Positions 37,615 through 50,152 of a stretch of 64,000 bases of DNA are shown piece after piece. The DNA lies in contig JABSQO010000005.1 in the NCBI GenBank assembly GCA_013215775.1, forward strand, positions 62,001-126,000, read 5' to 3'. The notes under the pieces were generated by a model. That model saw only the letters and a program-made list of their open reading frames with translations, was not told the DNA's origin and did no database searches. Numbering within the stretch: position 1 is the first letter of the stretch; the number at the start of each line of letters is the position of its first letter. Made by a program: the position numbers and the translations under genes. Source of the stretch: Piscirickettsiaceae bacterium (GTDB lineage Bacteria; Pseudomonadota; Gammaproteobacteria; Nitrosococcales; Methylophagaceae).

Positions 37615-37618
<4 letters not shown>
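37178..37618 (-). CDS. Degenerate response-regulator receiver protein lacking the LuxR helix-turn-helix
   Basis: Protein of 146 aa resembling the receiver and linker of LuxR/NarL-type regulators. The acidic pair is reduced to SND, and the phospho-Asp place reads IIIIEHG, so phosphorylation is unlikely. The linker DRAVRVVHDGEAWLPRKLVTDML is LuxR-type, but the protein ends about 16 residues later with no DNA-binding domain. I found no helix-turn-helix in other frames before the next gene. ATG 37618 overlaps the slmA stop as ATGA, indicating coupling; a TTG at 37666 was rejected. It lies 206 nt upstream of the adhesin gene. Confidence 0.7.
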
Positions 37619-39137
<1,519 letters not shown>

Positions 39138-39148
39138 CTATTTTTCTT

Positions 39149-41593
39149 TTAAAAAAGTAATGTCAGTGTTGGTTTGACTTGTAACATTTGCTGTTTAAAT
39201 TGTTGTTGAATATAGTGCAAATTTTCTACTGTGTCGGCTTCAAATCGTAATGTCAATCCTGGCATAGTATTAGATACGCGTACTAAACCCCAGCCATCAG
39301 GATAATCCGCCCGCAAACCATCTATTGTTGTCATTTGAGCACCAGAGAATTGTGCTTCATCAGCTAATTGTTGCATAAATAGCCGACTCGCGTCTTCATC
39401 CATATCAATTAATATTTCTGGTGTGTTTTCTCGATTTGGAATCGCAGAAAATACTTCAGTTGGCGTGCGTTCTAATGGATCACTGGCAAGTAATTCTAAC
39501 AAACGACATGATGTATATAAACCATCATCAAATCCATACCAGCGCTCTTTAAAGAAAATATGGCCGCTCATTTCACCTGCTAACGCTGCATTCACTTCTT
39601 TCATTTTATTTTTAATAATTGAATGCCCAGACCGCCACATCAACCCTTTACCACCCGCACGTGAAATAGCCTCAGCTAATAAGTTACTACTCTTTACGTC
39701 ATAAATAATGGTTGCACCTGGCTGTCTTGCTAAGACATCTTGAGCAAACATTATCATCAACCGGTCGGGCCAAATAGGCTGACCATTAGCATCCACCACG
39801 CCAATACGATCGCCATCGCCATCAAAAGCAATCCCTAATTCAGCTTCATGTTGTTGTACTGCAGCAATCAAATCTTGTAAATTTTCTGGCTGCCCTGGAT
39901 TGGGATGATGATTGGGGAAATTACCATCAACGTCACAATAAAGTTCAATCACCTCACAACCCAATGCTTGTAATAATTTCGGCGCGATGATGCCTGCAAC
40001 ACCATTGCCACAATCAATGACCACCTTGATAGATCGTGTTGTTTTAACATCACTGACAATTCGATCAATATAATCTTCAATCACATTAGCAACATTTTTT
40101 GAACCGCTGCCAAAATGAAAACTTCCCTGTTCTATACGCTGGTAAATTTTCTGTAAAGCCTCTCCATCTATGGCTTTTCCAGCTAAAATAATCTTTAAAC
40201 CATTGTATTCCGGCGGATTATGACTGCCTGTGACCATCACACCAGAATGTGTGCCTAAATGTTCACAAGCAAAATAGACTAATGGTGTTGGTACTTGACC
40301 AATGTCTACCACTCCACAACCACTGGCGACAATTCCATCTATTAATGCTTTCGCTAAACTGTCACTCGATAGTCGTCCATCACGGCCAACGACTAAACGA
40401 GTTTGTCCTTGGTCTTTAGCCTCACTACCTATAGCTTGGCCAATCACCATCATAATTTGCTCGTTTAATGTCTCACCAACGATGCCTCTGATGTCATACG
40501 CTTTAAAAATCTTGGCATCAAGCTCAACAGAATTATCTTCGACTCGCTCAATTTCAGTGAGATTGTCAGGCTGTTCTCCCTCTAATTTTTTGTTAATACT
40601 CTCAGCAGTTGCCCTTTTCAGGGGTGCCGTCTTTTCTTGCCCTAACGTTTGAATATCACCAACGACACTTTGTAACCCACGATAAGCCAATAAATATTTA
40701 GGTTTCAATTTACCCGCCTTAAAGTCCGCTAATATCTGTCTTAATGTCGTTCTATCGAGCCTAAACAAGTACTGCTGCCAACTTTCTCTCAATAACCACA
40801 TCAACACTATAACGATCAATACTACCAATAAACTTAACATCGTTAAATTTGAGCTTGGTGGTTTTGCTGGCCAATAGGCAATTTTCCAATGACTATTCGG
40901 TATAAGCTGATTAAAACTTGCATTACCCTGTTTCCACTGAACATTACCTTGACTCACTAGTGCCGTCGCTTTTTTTGCACCTTGCTGTAATTCAACATAA
41001 CCATTAACACCGTATTCTGTGAACAGTAAATCTGTGATCACCTTAGGTTCCAATGTCACCACTAATAATCCTATTACTTGATCAACATGATTGGTGATGC
41101 GTTGTGTCAATAATAGATGTGCATCATCTGTTCCCACTTGTAATATTGCCAATGGTGAATGGCCATCTTCTTTTGCCTGCCGCAGACTGCTTAATGTTGC
41201 AAAAGTGATCGGGATACAAGCGTTGGCATCAGGTTCATCTATCTCTGCTGAAAGCAAACAAATCTTATCTGCATTGGGCAGTAGGTATTCCAATACGCGT
41301 TGTTGTAACTCAATCAGGTTCTGATCATTTCGGGTCAATACATTCGATAATTGTGGCGATTGTGCTATTGATGCCATTTGGTCATTCAACACTTGAACTC
41401 GTGATGTAATGGCCGTATAAATCATTTTGGCAGTTTGCTGATGCATCAAATGATATTGCTGTTGCTGCTGAATACTGGTTTGCTGGTGCTGCCAAAGGAA
41501 GCCAGTGAACACTGATACACAACTAATAATAAGGGTCAGCAATGCAATCGGCTTACCACCAATTTTTAATGCCAACTTTGATAATCCGTTCAT
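39149..41593 (-). CDS. algC: Phosphomannomutase/phosphoglucomutase AlgC with N-terminal membrane sensor-like region
   Basis: Protein of 814 aa. The C-terminal 460 residues are a complete alpha-D-phosphohexomutase: active Ser in GVMVTGSHNPPEYNGL, metal loop DGDGDRIGV, sugar loop GEMSGHIFF, and a phosphate-binding C-domain. It interconverts hexose 1- and 6-phosphates for polysaccharide precursors. The N-terminus has a membrane segment at about 16-34, a periplasmic domain of about 215 residues and a second segment at about 250-270. Such long AlgC forms occur in Pseudomonas. Lies between argB and dut. Confidence 0.92.
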   Translation of the reverse strand: MNGLSKLALKIGGKPIALLTLIISCVSVFTGFLWQHQQTSIQQQQQYHLMHQQTAKMIYTAITSRVQVLNDQMASIAQSPQLSNVLTRNDQNLIELQQRVLEYLLPNADKICLLSAEIDEPDANACIPITFATLSSLRQAKEDGHSPLAILQVGTDDAHLLLTQRITNHVDQVIGLLVVTLEPKVITDLLFTEYGVNGYVELQQGAKKATALVSQGNVQWKQGNASFNQLIPNSHWKIAYWPAKPPSSNLTMLSLLVVLIVIVLMWLLRESWQQYLFRLDRTTLRQILADFKAGKLKPKYLLAYRGLQSVVGDIQTLGQEKTAPLKRATAESINKKLEGEQPDNLTEIERVEDNSVELDAKIFKAYDIRGIVGETLNEQIMMVIGQAIGSEAKDQGQTRLVVGRDGRLSSDSLAKALIDGIVASGCGVVDIGQVPTPLVYFACEHLGTHSGVMVTGSHNPPEYNGLKIILAGKAIDGEALQKIYQRIEQGSFHFGSGSKNVANVIEDYIDRIVSDVKTTRSIKVVIDCGNGVAGIIAPKLLQALGCEVIELYCDVDGNFPNHHPNPGQPENLQDLIAAVQQHEAELGIAFDGDGDRIGVVDANGQPIWPDRLMIMFAQDVLARQPGATIIYDVKSSNLLAEAISRAGGKGLMWRSGHSIIKNKMKEVNAALAGEMSGHIFFKERWYGFDDGLYTSCRLLELLASDPLERTPTEVFSAIPNRENTPEILIDMDEDASRLFMQQLADEAQFSGAQMTTIDGLRADYPDGWGLVRVSNTMPGLTLRFEADTVENLHYIQQQFKQQMLQVKPTLTLLF

Positions 41594-41618
41594 ATCTTAA
41601 CCTTTTAGCACATTCTAT

Positions 41619-42074
41619 TTAGTGCCTGCCAGTATGCCCAAAACCACCTGATCCACGTTCTGAACTAGTAAATTCTTCTACATGTTCAAAGCTCACCTGA
41701 ATAATAGGTACAAATATCATTTGAGCAATACGCTCACCAATTACGATTTCAAATGGTGTTTGACCACGATTCCAACATGATACAAACAGTTGCCCTTGAT
41801 AGTCGCTGTCAATCAACCCTACTAAATTACCCAATACAATGCCATGTTTATGCCCTAAGCCTGACCGAGGCAAGAGCACCGCTGCAAGTGATGGATCATC
41901 AATATGAATAGCCATACCGGTTGGAATTAATACTGTTTCACCAGGATTCAACGTTATATTTTCATCCAAGCATGCACGCAAATCTAAACCAGCGGAACCA
42001 CTTGTTGCGTAGTCCGGTAATTCAATCGTGTCACCTAAGCGTGAATCAAGAATTTTAAGTTGAATTTTTTGCAT
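41619..42074 (-). CDS. dut: dUTP diphosphatase Dut
   Basis: Trimeric dUTPase, 151 aa, converting dUTP to dUMP. The five motifs are visible: [49 protein letters not shown] and a C-terminal [14 protein letters not shown] 42074 aligns with the E. coli start and length, so the TTG at 42086 was rejected. Overlaps the end of coaBC by 20 nt. Confidence 0.96.
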   Translation of the reverse strand: MQKIQLKILDSRLGDTIELPDYATSGSAGLDLRACLDENITLNPGETVLIPTGMAIHIDDPSLAAVLLPRSGLGHKHGIVLGNLVGLIDSDYQGQLFVSCWNRGQTPFEIVIGERIAQMIFVPIIQVSFEHVEEFTSSERGSGGFGHTGRH

Positions 42075-43269
42075 TATAGTGCTCAATAATAAGTGTCATT
42101 AAATCTCGTGCCAATTGTACTTTTGGCGCTAATGGTAATGTTTGTGATCCTTGCGGCCAGAATACCTGTAACTCATTATCTTCCGTTGCAAACCCAAGCT
42201 TTTCTCCCACTTGGTTAGCTGCAATCATATCCAATTTTTTTTGCTGCAATTTATCTTTAGCATACGTTACAACCTGCTCGGTCTCTGCGGCAAAGCCCAC
42301 AATAAATGGTTTATCCTTTTGACTGGCGACTGTTGACACAATATCTACGGTCGCGACCAAATTTAATTGTAGACGATCATGACCAGCCTTCTTTATTTTA
42401 TTATTTTCTGCTCGTTCAGGCTTGTAATCGGATACCGCGGCACAGGCAATAAATATATCGCATGATTTTATTTCATTCATGACAGCATCATGCATTTGCT
42501 GTGCTGTTTCTACATCAATACGCTGTACACCTGTTGGCGTATCTATTTGAACGGGACCGGCAATGATTGTTACCTTTGCCCCTGCCTCAGCGGCGGCTTT
42601 TGCCACTGAAAACCCCATCTTGCCTGAACTTCTATTGCCAATAAATCTGACCGGATCTATTGCTTCATAAGTCGGCCCCGCAGTAATCACAACATGCTTA
42701 TCTTGTAATTTGGTTGGCACTGCCAAACGAGATAACTCAACGACTATCTCCACTGGCTCCAATAAACGACCCTCACCTTGTTCACCACAAGCTTGATCAC
42801 CACTCGCCGGCCCTATTATTTGGGCTCCTCTTGCTTTTAAGATCTTTAAATTATCTTGTGTGGCCTGATTACTCCACATCTTATTATTCATTGCTGGTGC
42901 AATCGCAAGTGGGGACTCACTTGCCAAACACAATGCAGATAGCAAATCATCTGTTCGCCCTTGCACCAGTCGGGCAATAATATCAGCACTGGCTGGCGCT
43001 ATTAAAATCCAATCTGCCCAGCGAGCTAATTTAATATGGCCCATCGCAGACTCTTGATCGGCATCTAATAATTCAATAGCAACAGGCTTTCCACTGAGTG
43101 TTTGCAATGTTAATGGTGTGATGAATTCACATGCTGATTTGGTCATAACGACATTTACTTGAGCACCCACTTCACGCAATCGACGCACTAGATCAGCAGA
43201 TTTATAAGCAGCAATGCTACCGGTAACACCTAAAACTATCTTCTTCCCATCCAACGTTTTATCAGTCAT
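42055..43269 (-). CDS. coaBC: Coenzyme A biosynthesis bifunctional protein CoaBC (Dfp)
   Basis: Protein of 404 aa. The N-terminal half is the flavin-dependent phosphopantothenoylcysteine decarboxylase ([15 protein letters not shown], catalytic-site PAMNNKMW). The C-terminal half, from about residue 190, is the CTP-dependent phosphopantothenate-cysteine ligase ([25 protein letters not shown]). Overlaps yihY by 8 nt. Confidence 0.96.
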   Translation of the reverse strand: MTDKTLDGKKIVLGVTGSIAAYKSADLVRRLREVGAQVNVVMTKSACEFITPLTLQTLSGKPVAIELLDADQESAMGHIKLARWADWILIAPASADIIARLVQGRTDDLLSALCLASESPLAIAPAMNNKMWSNQATQDNLKILKARGAQIIGPASGDQACGEQGEGRLLEPVEIVVELSRLAVPTKLQDKHVVITAGPTYEAIDPVRFIGNRSSGKMGFSVAKAAAEAGAKVTIIAGPVQIDTPTGVQRIDVETAQQMHDAVMNEIKSCDIFIACAAVSDYKPERAENNKIKKAGHDRLQLNLVATVDIVSTVASQKDKPFIVGFAAETEQVVTYAKDKLQQKKLDMIAANQVGEKLGFATEDNELQVFWPQGSQTLPLAPKVQLARDLMTLIIEHYNAKNST

Positions 43270-44599
43270 GTTTTAACTTACCTAAAGCCAGGTCTCGTAA
43301 GCTAAGATCACCTAATGTTGTCTGCTGAGCTTGTTCTAACCGTTGCAATAATTTTTCAACAGGTGCATCGATCATGCTCTTAACATCCATCAACTTAGAC
43401 TCTTCGGCAGTTCGTAAACAATTCAAAATACTACTGACTCGTATTGCAGCGATATCTTGTGCAGGTTGGTATCTAGATTCATCACCCGTCAATTCAACAA
43501 TGAAACCACCTTGTTCTAAGGTCATAACCAATTCTTCTAAAGTTTCACCCATTAAAGATGTTTGCTGTTCTAACTGTTCCATATTTAATGCTGGTTGCTG
43601 TTGGTAAAACTGCTTGGCAATCACCGTCATCAGCCAAATACCTTCTTTTTCTCGTAATCGTGGGCTAAGTTCATAATGACGACCACCAAATTGTACTAAT
43701 TTTGGATGTTGCAAATAAAAGGCAACTTGCGAACCAATCAATAAAATAAACCAAGCTAAATAGAGCCAAATCATAAAGAAAAATAGAATAGCAAAACTGG
43801 AATAAATCGCAGTGTAATTTGATGACGATGCCACAAAAGAGGCAAATATTTTACCGACCGTTATCCACAACACACCCGCAACTGCTGCCCCCATCAATGC
43901 TGACATTAGCTCAACACGAGTGTTAGGAATAAACATATAAAGGAATGTAAACGCCAAAATAATCATTAAATAAGGCATTAACTTAGTCGCAAACAATAAT
44001 AAAGTACCGAATGGTTCTATCGATTGTAAACTCAAAACCACATCATGATTCATCACTGTTGCTGCCAAGCCTAATGCTGTCACAACCAACACCGGACCGA
44101 TCATCACCACACTTAAATAATCGGTAAACCGTCGTGCTAATGTCCTCGCACGTTTGACACGCCAAACGTAATTAAAGGCATTCTCAATTTTCTGAACCAA
44201 TGCAATGATGGTGTAAAACAGCATCGCCACACCTAAAGAACCCAACACACCCACTTTTACATTTTGTACAAAACCAATGATATTAGATGTGATTTCAGGA
44301 CCCTTTTCTCCCAGAGGCTCCAACATACTCAATAAAAAAGGTTCAATCTGATTGTGAACACCAAACGCTTTCAATACGGAAAAGGCAACCGCAATCAAAG
44401 GCACTAAGGATAACAAGGTGGTAAACACCAAGCTCATTGCTCGTAGATTTAACTCGCCTTTCCCTAATTCACGAACCACAATATAACTGATTCTCAGACT
44501 ATTATTCACCCCGCGCCAAATTGCATGTGTTTGCTCAGGTAATTCTTGCCATAAGGTAACAAGAAAAAACTTTTTTATGTTTGCTATTAGTTCTGCCAT
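43262..44599 (-). CDS. yihY: YihY/BrkB family inner-membrane protein
   Basis: Polytopic membrane protein of 445 aa, historically misnamed RNase BN. About six membrane segments lie between residues 55 and 300. The family pattern LRAMSLVFTTLLSLVPLIAVAFSVLKAFG is at the start, and YAIYSSFAILFFFMIWLYLAWFILLIGSQVAFYLQ follows later (given by position). The C-terminal 130 residues are cytoplasmic with a winged-helix look. Function unknown. Confidence 0.85.
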   Translation of the reverse strand: MAELIANIKKFFLVTLWQELPEQTHAIWRGVNNSLRISYIVVRELGKGELNLRAMSLVFTTLLSLVPLIAVAFSVLKAFGVHNQIEPFLLSMLEPLGEKGPEITSNIIGFVQNVKVGVLGSLGVAMLFYTIIALVQKIENAFNYVWRVKRARTLARRFTDYLSVVMIGPVLVVTALGLAATVMNHDVVLSLQSIEPFGTLLLFATKLMPYLMIILAFTFLYMFIPNTRVELMSALMGAAVAGVLWITVGKIFASFVASSSNYTAIYSSFAILFFFMIWLYLAWFILLIGSQVAFYLQHPKLVQFGGRHYELSPRLREKEGIWLMTVIAKQFYQQQPALNMEQLEQQTSLMGETLEELVMTLEQGGFIVELTGDESRYQPAQDIAAIRVSSILNCLRTAEESKLMDVKSMIDAPVEKLLQRLEQAQQTTLGDLSLRDLALGKLKHD

Positions 44600-44619
44600 A
44601 TTTTTATTCTATTAAAAAC

Positions 44620-45378
44620 TTAAACCGGATTATCAATATCAATGAAATGATGTTGAATATCAAATTGCTCGGCTAAATGGTCGCCTAATGCCATCACACC
44701 ATATCGTTCCGTAGCATGGTGTCCCGCTGCAAAATAGTTAATACCTAATTCACGAGCAAGATGTGCGGTTTGTTCTGATATTTCACCACTTAAAAATGCA
44801 TCTAATCCTAATTCAGCCGCCTGTTCAATATATCCCTGAGCAGCGCCACTACACCAGCCTATGGTCGTGATCGGTCTGTCATGTCCCTGAATAACCATCG
44901 GTTCGCGACCTAAAACCTGTCGAAGTGTATCAGCAAATTCAGGTACTGTTTGAGGCTCAGCCAAACAACCACACACGGCAATAGCCGGCTCACCTGTTCC
45001 TGAAATACGACCATCTACTTCTAGATCAAGCCGTAATGCTAATTGTGCGTTATTGCCTAATGTAGGATGTGCATCCAGTGGCAAATGATAGGCAATTAAA
45101 TTTACATCGTTTATTAATAGTTGTTTTAAGCGTTTTTGTTTGATTCCGATAATTCGTGGGTCTTCACCCCGCCAAAAATAGCCATGATGAACCAGAATAG
45201 TATCTGCATTTAAATCCAATGCTGCATCCAGTAATGCTTGGCTAGCAGTCACACCTGTCACGACTGTTTGTATTTGTTCACTACCGGCCACCTGCAAGCC
45301 ATTTGGACAATAATCTTGGAACCGATTCGGCTCTAATAAGGTCTCAAGGTAGGATAGACATTCAGTTCGGGTTATCAT
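44620..45378 (-). CDS. Nif3-like dinuclear metal protein (YbgI family)
   Basis: Protein of 252 aa of the NIF3/DUF34 family, hexameric with a dimetal site. Metal ligands are suggested by [14 protein letters not shown], the Asp in YHLPLDAHP, and [13 protein letters not shown]. Biochemical role unsettled; annotated in databases as GTP cyclohydrolase I type 2. ATG 45378 fits the family start, while 19 upstream codons from 45435 look non-native. Divergent from the DUF4126 gene. Confidence 0.88.
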   Translation of the reverse strand: MITRTECLSYLETLLEPNRFQDYCPNGLQVAGSEQIQTVVTGVTASQALLDAALDLNADTILVHHGYFWRGEDPRIIGIKQKRLKQLLINDVNLIAYHLPLDAHPTLGNNAQLALRLDLEVDGRISGTGEPAIAVCGCLAEPQTVPEFADTLRQVLGREPMVIQGHDRPITTIGWCSGAAQGYIEQAAELGLDAFLSGEISEQTAHLARELGINYFAAGHHATERYGVMALGDHLAEQFDIQHHFIDIDNPV

Positions 45379-45435
45379 CACAATAGTTCCGACGGTAAAT
45401 AATGTTGTCACTATAACAAACTGGAGACAAAACAA

Positions 45436-46110
45436 ATGGATGCAGTGAGTATTATCGCATTGAGCATGGGTGCTGCTTGGGCAAGCGGTATTAATCTTTA
45501 CGCTACAATATTTATGCTCGGCTATATGGGGTTGACGGGAAATATTACGTTACCCGCTGAATTAGAAGTCCTAACAAATCCCATGGTCATGACTGCCGCG
45601 GGTTTTATGTATTGTGTTGAGTTTTTTGCCGATAAAATTCCAGGGGTAGATTCAGGGTGGGATACCATTCATACCTTCATCCGAATTCCTGCTGGTGCCA
45701 TGTTAGCTGCTGGTGCTGTTGGTGATGTCGGTGTAGCAATGGAACTCACCTCAGCATTATTAGGTGGCACATTAGCAGCAGGAAGTCATGCTACCAAATC
45801 AGGTACACGCTTATTGATTAATACCTCTCCTGAACCATTTACTAATTGGACCGCGTCTATTAGTGAAGATCTATTGGTAATTGGTGGTTTATGGGTAGCA
45901 CTAAACCATCCCGTATTATTTATTATCGGGCTGATTGTCTTTATTTTACTGATGATTTGGTTATTACCACGTCTATGGCGATTGATTAAACATATCTTTA
46001 GACGTATTGGAAGCTGGCTAGGACTATGTGAACCACCGCCACCAATAGTAAATCCTAAGAGCACTCCCGCTGATGAATCAGATAATACTAGTGGGAACGT
46101 TAGGACTTAA
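45436..46110 (+). CDS. DUF4126 family membrane protein
   Basis: Integral membrane protein of 224 aa with four or so helices. Family marks are [38 protein letters not shown] and the glycine-rich GALLAAG-type helices. The C-terminal tail is Pro-rich and cytoplasmic. GGAG lies 8 nt before the ATG. Function unknown. Its end overlaps the convergent cheR by 11 nt. Confidence 0.8.
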   Translation: MDAVSIIALSMGAAWASGINLYATIFMLGYMGLTGNITLPAELEVLTNPMVMTAAGFMYCVEFFADKIPGVDSGWDTIHTFIRIPAGAMLAAGAVGDVGVAMELTSALLGGTLAAGSHATKSGTRLLINTSPEPFTNWTASISEDLLVIGGLWVALNHPVLFIIGLIVFILLMIWLLPRLWRLIKHIFRRIGSWLGLCEPPPPIVNPKSTPADESDNTSGNVRT

Positions 46111-46942
46111 GTCGGTAATAAACACCTTGCTGACCTCGAATCATTTCGAAGGCATCTGAATAGCCTGTAATGGTTTCCGATGCACCCAAAAACAAATAGC
46201 CCTTAGGATTAAGGGCTCGTGCCATCCTATTCAAAATATCTGATTTACGCTCGGGAGAAAAGTAAATTAATACATTGCGACAAAAGATAATGTCGAATTT
46301 GCCAAGTGCGTCATAACTCAATAGTAAGTTTTGTTCTTTAAAACTAACTCGGCGCTTAATATCATCCGTAACCATCCATCGGTCGCCCACTTGCCTGAAA
46401 AACTGTTGTTTTCGCTCGGCGGATAAACCACGTCCTAAAAGAGCTTCATCATATTCAGCTTGTTTCGCTTCAACCAACATACTGGTAGAAATATCAGTCG
46501 CAATAATTTGAGTACGGGTCAAACTGCTCATTGGGAATAAAGCTAAATGCTCACTGAGCGTGATACTAATAGTATAGGGCTCTTGACCCGAAGAACAGGC
46601 TGATGACCATATTCGACACTGACGCTTACCCTCATTGTCCATCTCTGAAAACACTTCTTTTTCCAATGCTTCAAATGGGCTGCGGTCCCGAAACCATGAA
46701 GTCTCATTGGTGGTCATTGCATCAATAACTGCATCACGCATATGGTGAGGATTACCACTCTCAACAGCTGTTAACAGCTCATCATAAGATGCAATATTTT
46801 CATCTCGTAATAACTTTGTCATCCGACTGATGATCAAATACTCTTTACCATTACCTAATAAAATGCCACATGCCTGCTCAAGAAAATTCTTGAAGCGTTC
46901 ATAATCAGTAGTAGTAATTGTATTTATATTTAATGTGGACAT
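46100..46942 (-). CDS. cheR: Chemotaxis protein methyltransferase CheR
   Basis: SAM-dependent methyltransferase, 280 aa, that methylates glutamates of chemoreceptors. It has the N-terminal helical domain, TTNETSWFRD, SAM-binding SSACSSGQEPYTI and FDIIFCRNVLIYF. No pentapeptide-binding loop assessment was possible. It stands alone with no other che gene in the window; in relatives cheR often sits beside flgA/flgB. Confidence 0.93.
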   Translation of the reverse strand: MSTLNINTITTTDYERFKNFLEQACGILLGNGKEYLIISRMTKLLRDENIASYDELLTAVESGNPHHMRDAVIDAMTTNETSWFRDRSPFEALEKEVFSEMDNEGKRQCRIWSSACSSGQEPYTISITLSEHLALFPMSSLTRTQIIATDISTSMLVEAKQAEYDEALLGRGLSAERKQQFFRQVGDRWMVTDDIKRRVSFKEQNLLLSYDALGKFDIIFCRNVLIYFSPERKSDILNRMARALNPKGYLFLGASETITGYSDAFEMIRGQQGVYYRLKS

Positions 46943-47061
46943 AATGACAGGTAATTTAACAAAGTGGCTGGACTATAGCATCTCAGATAACGGGCGATAT
47001 AAATTGCATGTCATGCTTTGCTGTAAAGTCGTCATAATTCTTGCGAGGAAACCATAACACC

Positions 47062-47901
47062 GTGAAAACGATTCTCATAACAGGTTGCTCCAGCGGCATT
47101 GGTTTATGTGCTGCCAAGTTATTACATCAACGTGGTTATCACGTTATTGCCACTGTCCGAAAGACTCAAGACGAAGCGCCATTAAAACAGCTTGGTATTA
47201 CAACCACCCTACTTGAGCTCACTGACAGTGAATCAATTCACAAAGCGGTTACTTTCACACTTGAACACTTTAACGGTCAAATTGATGCTTTGTTTAATAA
47301 TGCAGCTTATGGTCAACCAGGTGCAGTGGAGGATTTAAGCCGTCATGTATTGCAGCAACAATTTGAAACCAATGTTTTTGGCACTCAAGAATTAACTAAC
47401 TTGATTATTACTCAAATGCGGCAACAAGGGCATGGGCGCATCATTTATAACAGCTCTGTTTTAGGCTTTGTTTCTATGGCATATCGCGGTGCTTATAATG
47501 CCAGTAAATATGCCTTGGAAGGTTTAGCAGACACATTACGATTAGAACTCCATGACACTAATATTCACGTTAGTTTAATTGAACCCGGCCCGATCACTAG
47601 CCAATTTAGGGCCAATGCTTTTGCTAAATATCAACAAAATATACATAAAGAACAAAGTGCTCATCAACAGACTTATGATGCGATGGAACAACGATTGACC
47701 AAACAAGGTCCTGCCGTACCTTTCACCTTGCCACCTGAAGCAGTGGTTAAAAAACTCATTCATGCTCTCGAAAGCAACTCGCCTAAAGTACGTTATTACG
47801 TTACATTCCCCACCTATTTATTTGCCATTCTTAAACGCTTACTTCCCCATCGTTGGTTGGACTGGCTGTTGATAAAATTATCTCAAGATGAACACAAATA
47901 A
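47062..47901 (+). CDS. Short-chain dehydrogenase/reductase
   Basis: Classical SDR of 279 aa. NAD(P)-binding TGCSSGIG, NNAAYG, catalytic Ser in IYNSSVLGF and YNASKYALEG (Tyr-x-x-x-Lys). Retinol-dehydrogenase-like general oxidoreductase; substrate unknown. The GTG at 47062 is preferred because it puts the beta-strand KTILITG right at the N-terminus; GAGGA lies about 12 nt upstream. A TTG at 47041 is the alternative. Confidence 0.82.
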   Translation: MKTILITGCSSGIGLCAAKLLHQRGYHVIATVRKTQDEAPLKQLGITTTLLELTDSESIHKAVTFTLEHFNGQIDALFNNAAYGQPGAVEDLSRHVLQQQFETNVFGTQELTNLIITQMRQQGHGRIIYNSSVLGFVSMAYRGAYNASKYALEGLADTLRLELHDTNIHVSLIEPGPITSQFRANAFAKYQQNIHKEQSAHQQTYDAMEQRLTKQGPAVPFTLPPEAVVKKLIHALESNSPKVRYYVTFPTYLFAILKRLLPHRWLDWLLIKLSQDEHK

Positions 47902-47969
47902 ATGCTTTGGTGTTTTGGTCTATTTTTATGACATAATCGTCGACATTGGTATTTACACGGGTTTTTAGT

Positions 47970-50108
47970 ATGGCTTCAATTTCGCGAGATAGCTTGCAAT
48001 GGCAATCAGCAGTTCATACGTTTACAAGTATCCTCATCACCGGTTTAGTCGCCATTTCCCTTTCAGGTTATGTCACTTACACACAATCTAATAATCTTCA
48101 AATTTCACAATTAGACCTGCTTATTTATCATGGCATCGCAGTCATTGTATCGTTGATACTCGCCACACTATTTTCTATCCGAACCTACATCACCTTATCT
48201 CGTCCTCTTGATAATCTTGAATCAATTACTTACGCATTACCGTTACTGTCATCTAAAAAATATGATGAAGCTCGACAGGTATTTCAAACCGTCGAGAATT
48301 TATCAAAACATCGAGAAATTAATCAACTGCAATATGCCACATTACAATTAACCAGCCTACTTGAAAAACTTGATGCCAATGTGAGTGAACGTTCTAGGTT
48401 AATCCGCGCTAAAAGTGATGAACTTGAACTCGAACGTGATTTCATTAAAAGCTTACTTGATACCGCCCAACTCATTATTTTGACAATTAATGAAGATTTT
48501 GAAATTTCTCTATTTAATGACTATGCTGAAAATTTAACGGGCTACAATGAAACTGAAATGCTCAATACACCTGTTTCAAAGATGTTCCCCGCTGGCAACT
48601 GGACAGAGGCCAATACTTTATTCAATGAATTGTTAATCAACAATTTGAATATCGCTCAACAAGACTCTGAATTAATCGATAAAAACGGTAGCATCCGTCA
48701 AGTATCGTGGCTACATTCGCGTATTGTTAGTGACAATAAAAATGCCGTCATTTTATCGGTCGGACTCGATATGACCGAAGAGAGAGATGCAGAGAAACGT
48801 ATCGTATGGCTAGCAGAACATGACCCATTAACCGATTTATGTAATCGTCGAAAATTTACTGAAGAATTTGAAAAATCATTACAAACAGCTATACGTTACC
48901 AACATAACAACACCTTATTATTCCTTGATTTAGATTCCTTTAAGGACATTAATGACACAAGTGGTCATCGTGCCGGTGATGAATTATTACAATTGATCGC
49001 CAAAACATTAGTAAAAGTAACTCGATTTACCGATCTTGTCGCTCGTTTAGGAGGCGATGAGTTTGCAATCTTATTACCTGAATGTGATATTGACGGTGCA
49101 GAAACGCTCGCTAAAAAAATTATTTATGAACTGGCTCAAATTGATTTAAGCTATGGCGCAGTAAAACATAAAGTGTCGACCAGTATCGGCATTGTTCATT
49201 TTCCACTCCATGATGCATCAACTTATGAATTGTTAGGGTTTGCTGATCTAGCGATGTATAAAGCAAAAGCGACTGGCAAAGGAACATTCCATACCTTCTC
49301 AGCTGATGATAAAACCCAAGACCAACTAGAAACGCGGGTATTCTGGAAACATAAAATTGAAGATGCACTTGAACATAATCACTTTGTTTTATACTACCAA
49401 CCCATTCTGAGTATCGAATCCAATTCCATACAACATTACGAAGTGCTTATTCGTATGCGCGATCAAGAAACGGGTGAAATACGATTACCCGGTAAATTTA
49501 TTCAAATTGCCGAAGAAGTAGGCCTTATCCATCAAATTGATCATTACGTTCTACGCCAAGGCATGATGAAATTAGCCACTATGCAGCAACAAGGTATTTC
49601 ATCAAGACTCGCCATTAATTTATCGGGCGCGGTTATTGATGATCCGGATCTTTTACCTTTATTACAAAAATATATTGCCGAATACAATGTCAATCCTGAA
49701 GGTTTGATCTTTGAATTGACAGAAACTGCAGCTGTGTCCAATTTACAGCAAGCGAAAACCTTAATGACAGAAATTAGAATGTTAGGCTGTCAATTCTCAT
49801 TAGATGATTTTGGGGTAGGCTTTGCATCATTTAACTATATGCGTGAACTCCCCGTCGACATCATCAAAATAGATGGTATCTTTATTAAGGATCTTGATAA
49901 AAATGCTGATGATCAACTGTTTGTTAAAGCCTTAGTTGATGTTGCCAAAGGCCTTGGCAAAAAAACGATTGCCGAGTTTGTTGAGAATCAGGAAATTCTT
50001 GATATTCTCAAAAAATACGGTGTTGATTACGCGCAAGGTTATCATATCGGTCGACCTGCTAGCGGCATCCGAGACAGAATCGATTGGAGTCCTGAAGATA
50101 ACAATTAG
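47970..50108 (+). CDS. Membrane PAS-GGDEF-EAL c-di-GMP protein
   Basis: Protein of 712 aa. Two membrane helices (about 17-37 and 50-73), a coiled segment, a PAS domain (about 155-275), GGDEF (about 285-445) and EAL (about 455-705). GGDEF is intact (RLGGDEFAIL) with an RxxD inhibitory site (RFTD) five residues before it. In EAL the first motif is EVL, and the catalytic FELTET, LDDFGVGF, IKIDG and AEFVE residues remain, so both synthesis and breakdown are possible. ATG 47970 was chosen over TTG 47946. Convergent with clpB. Confidence 0.92.
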   Translation: MASISRDSLQWQSAVHTFTSILITGLVAISLSGYVTYTQSNNLQISQLDLLIYHGIAVIVSLILATLFSIRTYITLSRPLDNLESITYALPLLSSKKYDEARQVFQTVENLSKHREINQLQYATLQLTSLLEKLDANVSERSRLIRAKSDELELERDFIKSLLDTAQLIILTINEDFEISLFNDYAENLTGYNETEMLNTPVSKMFPAGNWTEANTLFNELLINNLNIAQQDSELIDKNGSIRQVSWLHSRIVSDNKNAVILSVGLDMTEERDAEKRIVWLAEHDPLTDLCNRRKFTEEFEKSLQTAIRYQHNNTLLFLDLDSFKDINDTSGHRAGDELLQLIAKTLVKVTRFTDLVARLGGDEFAILLPECDIDGAETLAKKIIYELAQIDLSYGAVKHKVSTSIGIVHFPLHDASTYELLGFADLAMYKAKATGKGTFHTFSADDKTQDQLETRVFWKHKIEDALEHNHFVLYYQPILSIESNSIQHYEVLIRMRDQETGEIRLPGKFIQIAEEVGLIHQIDHYVLRQGMMKLATMQQQGISSRLAINLSGAVIDDPDLLPLLQKYIAEYNVNPEGLIFELTETAAVSNLQQAKTLMTEIRMLGCQFSLDDFGVGFASFNYMRELPVDIIKIDGIFIKDLDKNADDQLFVKALVDVAKGLGKKTIAEFVENQEILDILKKYGVDYAQGYHIGRPASGIRDRIDWSPEDNN

Positions 50109-50152
50109 GCTTCATCTTGCTAAGACAAAACCTATCGTTACCTGTTCTCAAA

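Noticed and set aside
43262-44599. RNase BN
   Set aside because: The old name for YihY/BrkB proteins; this is a polytopic membrane protein with no nuclease motif.
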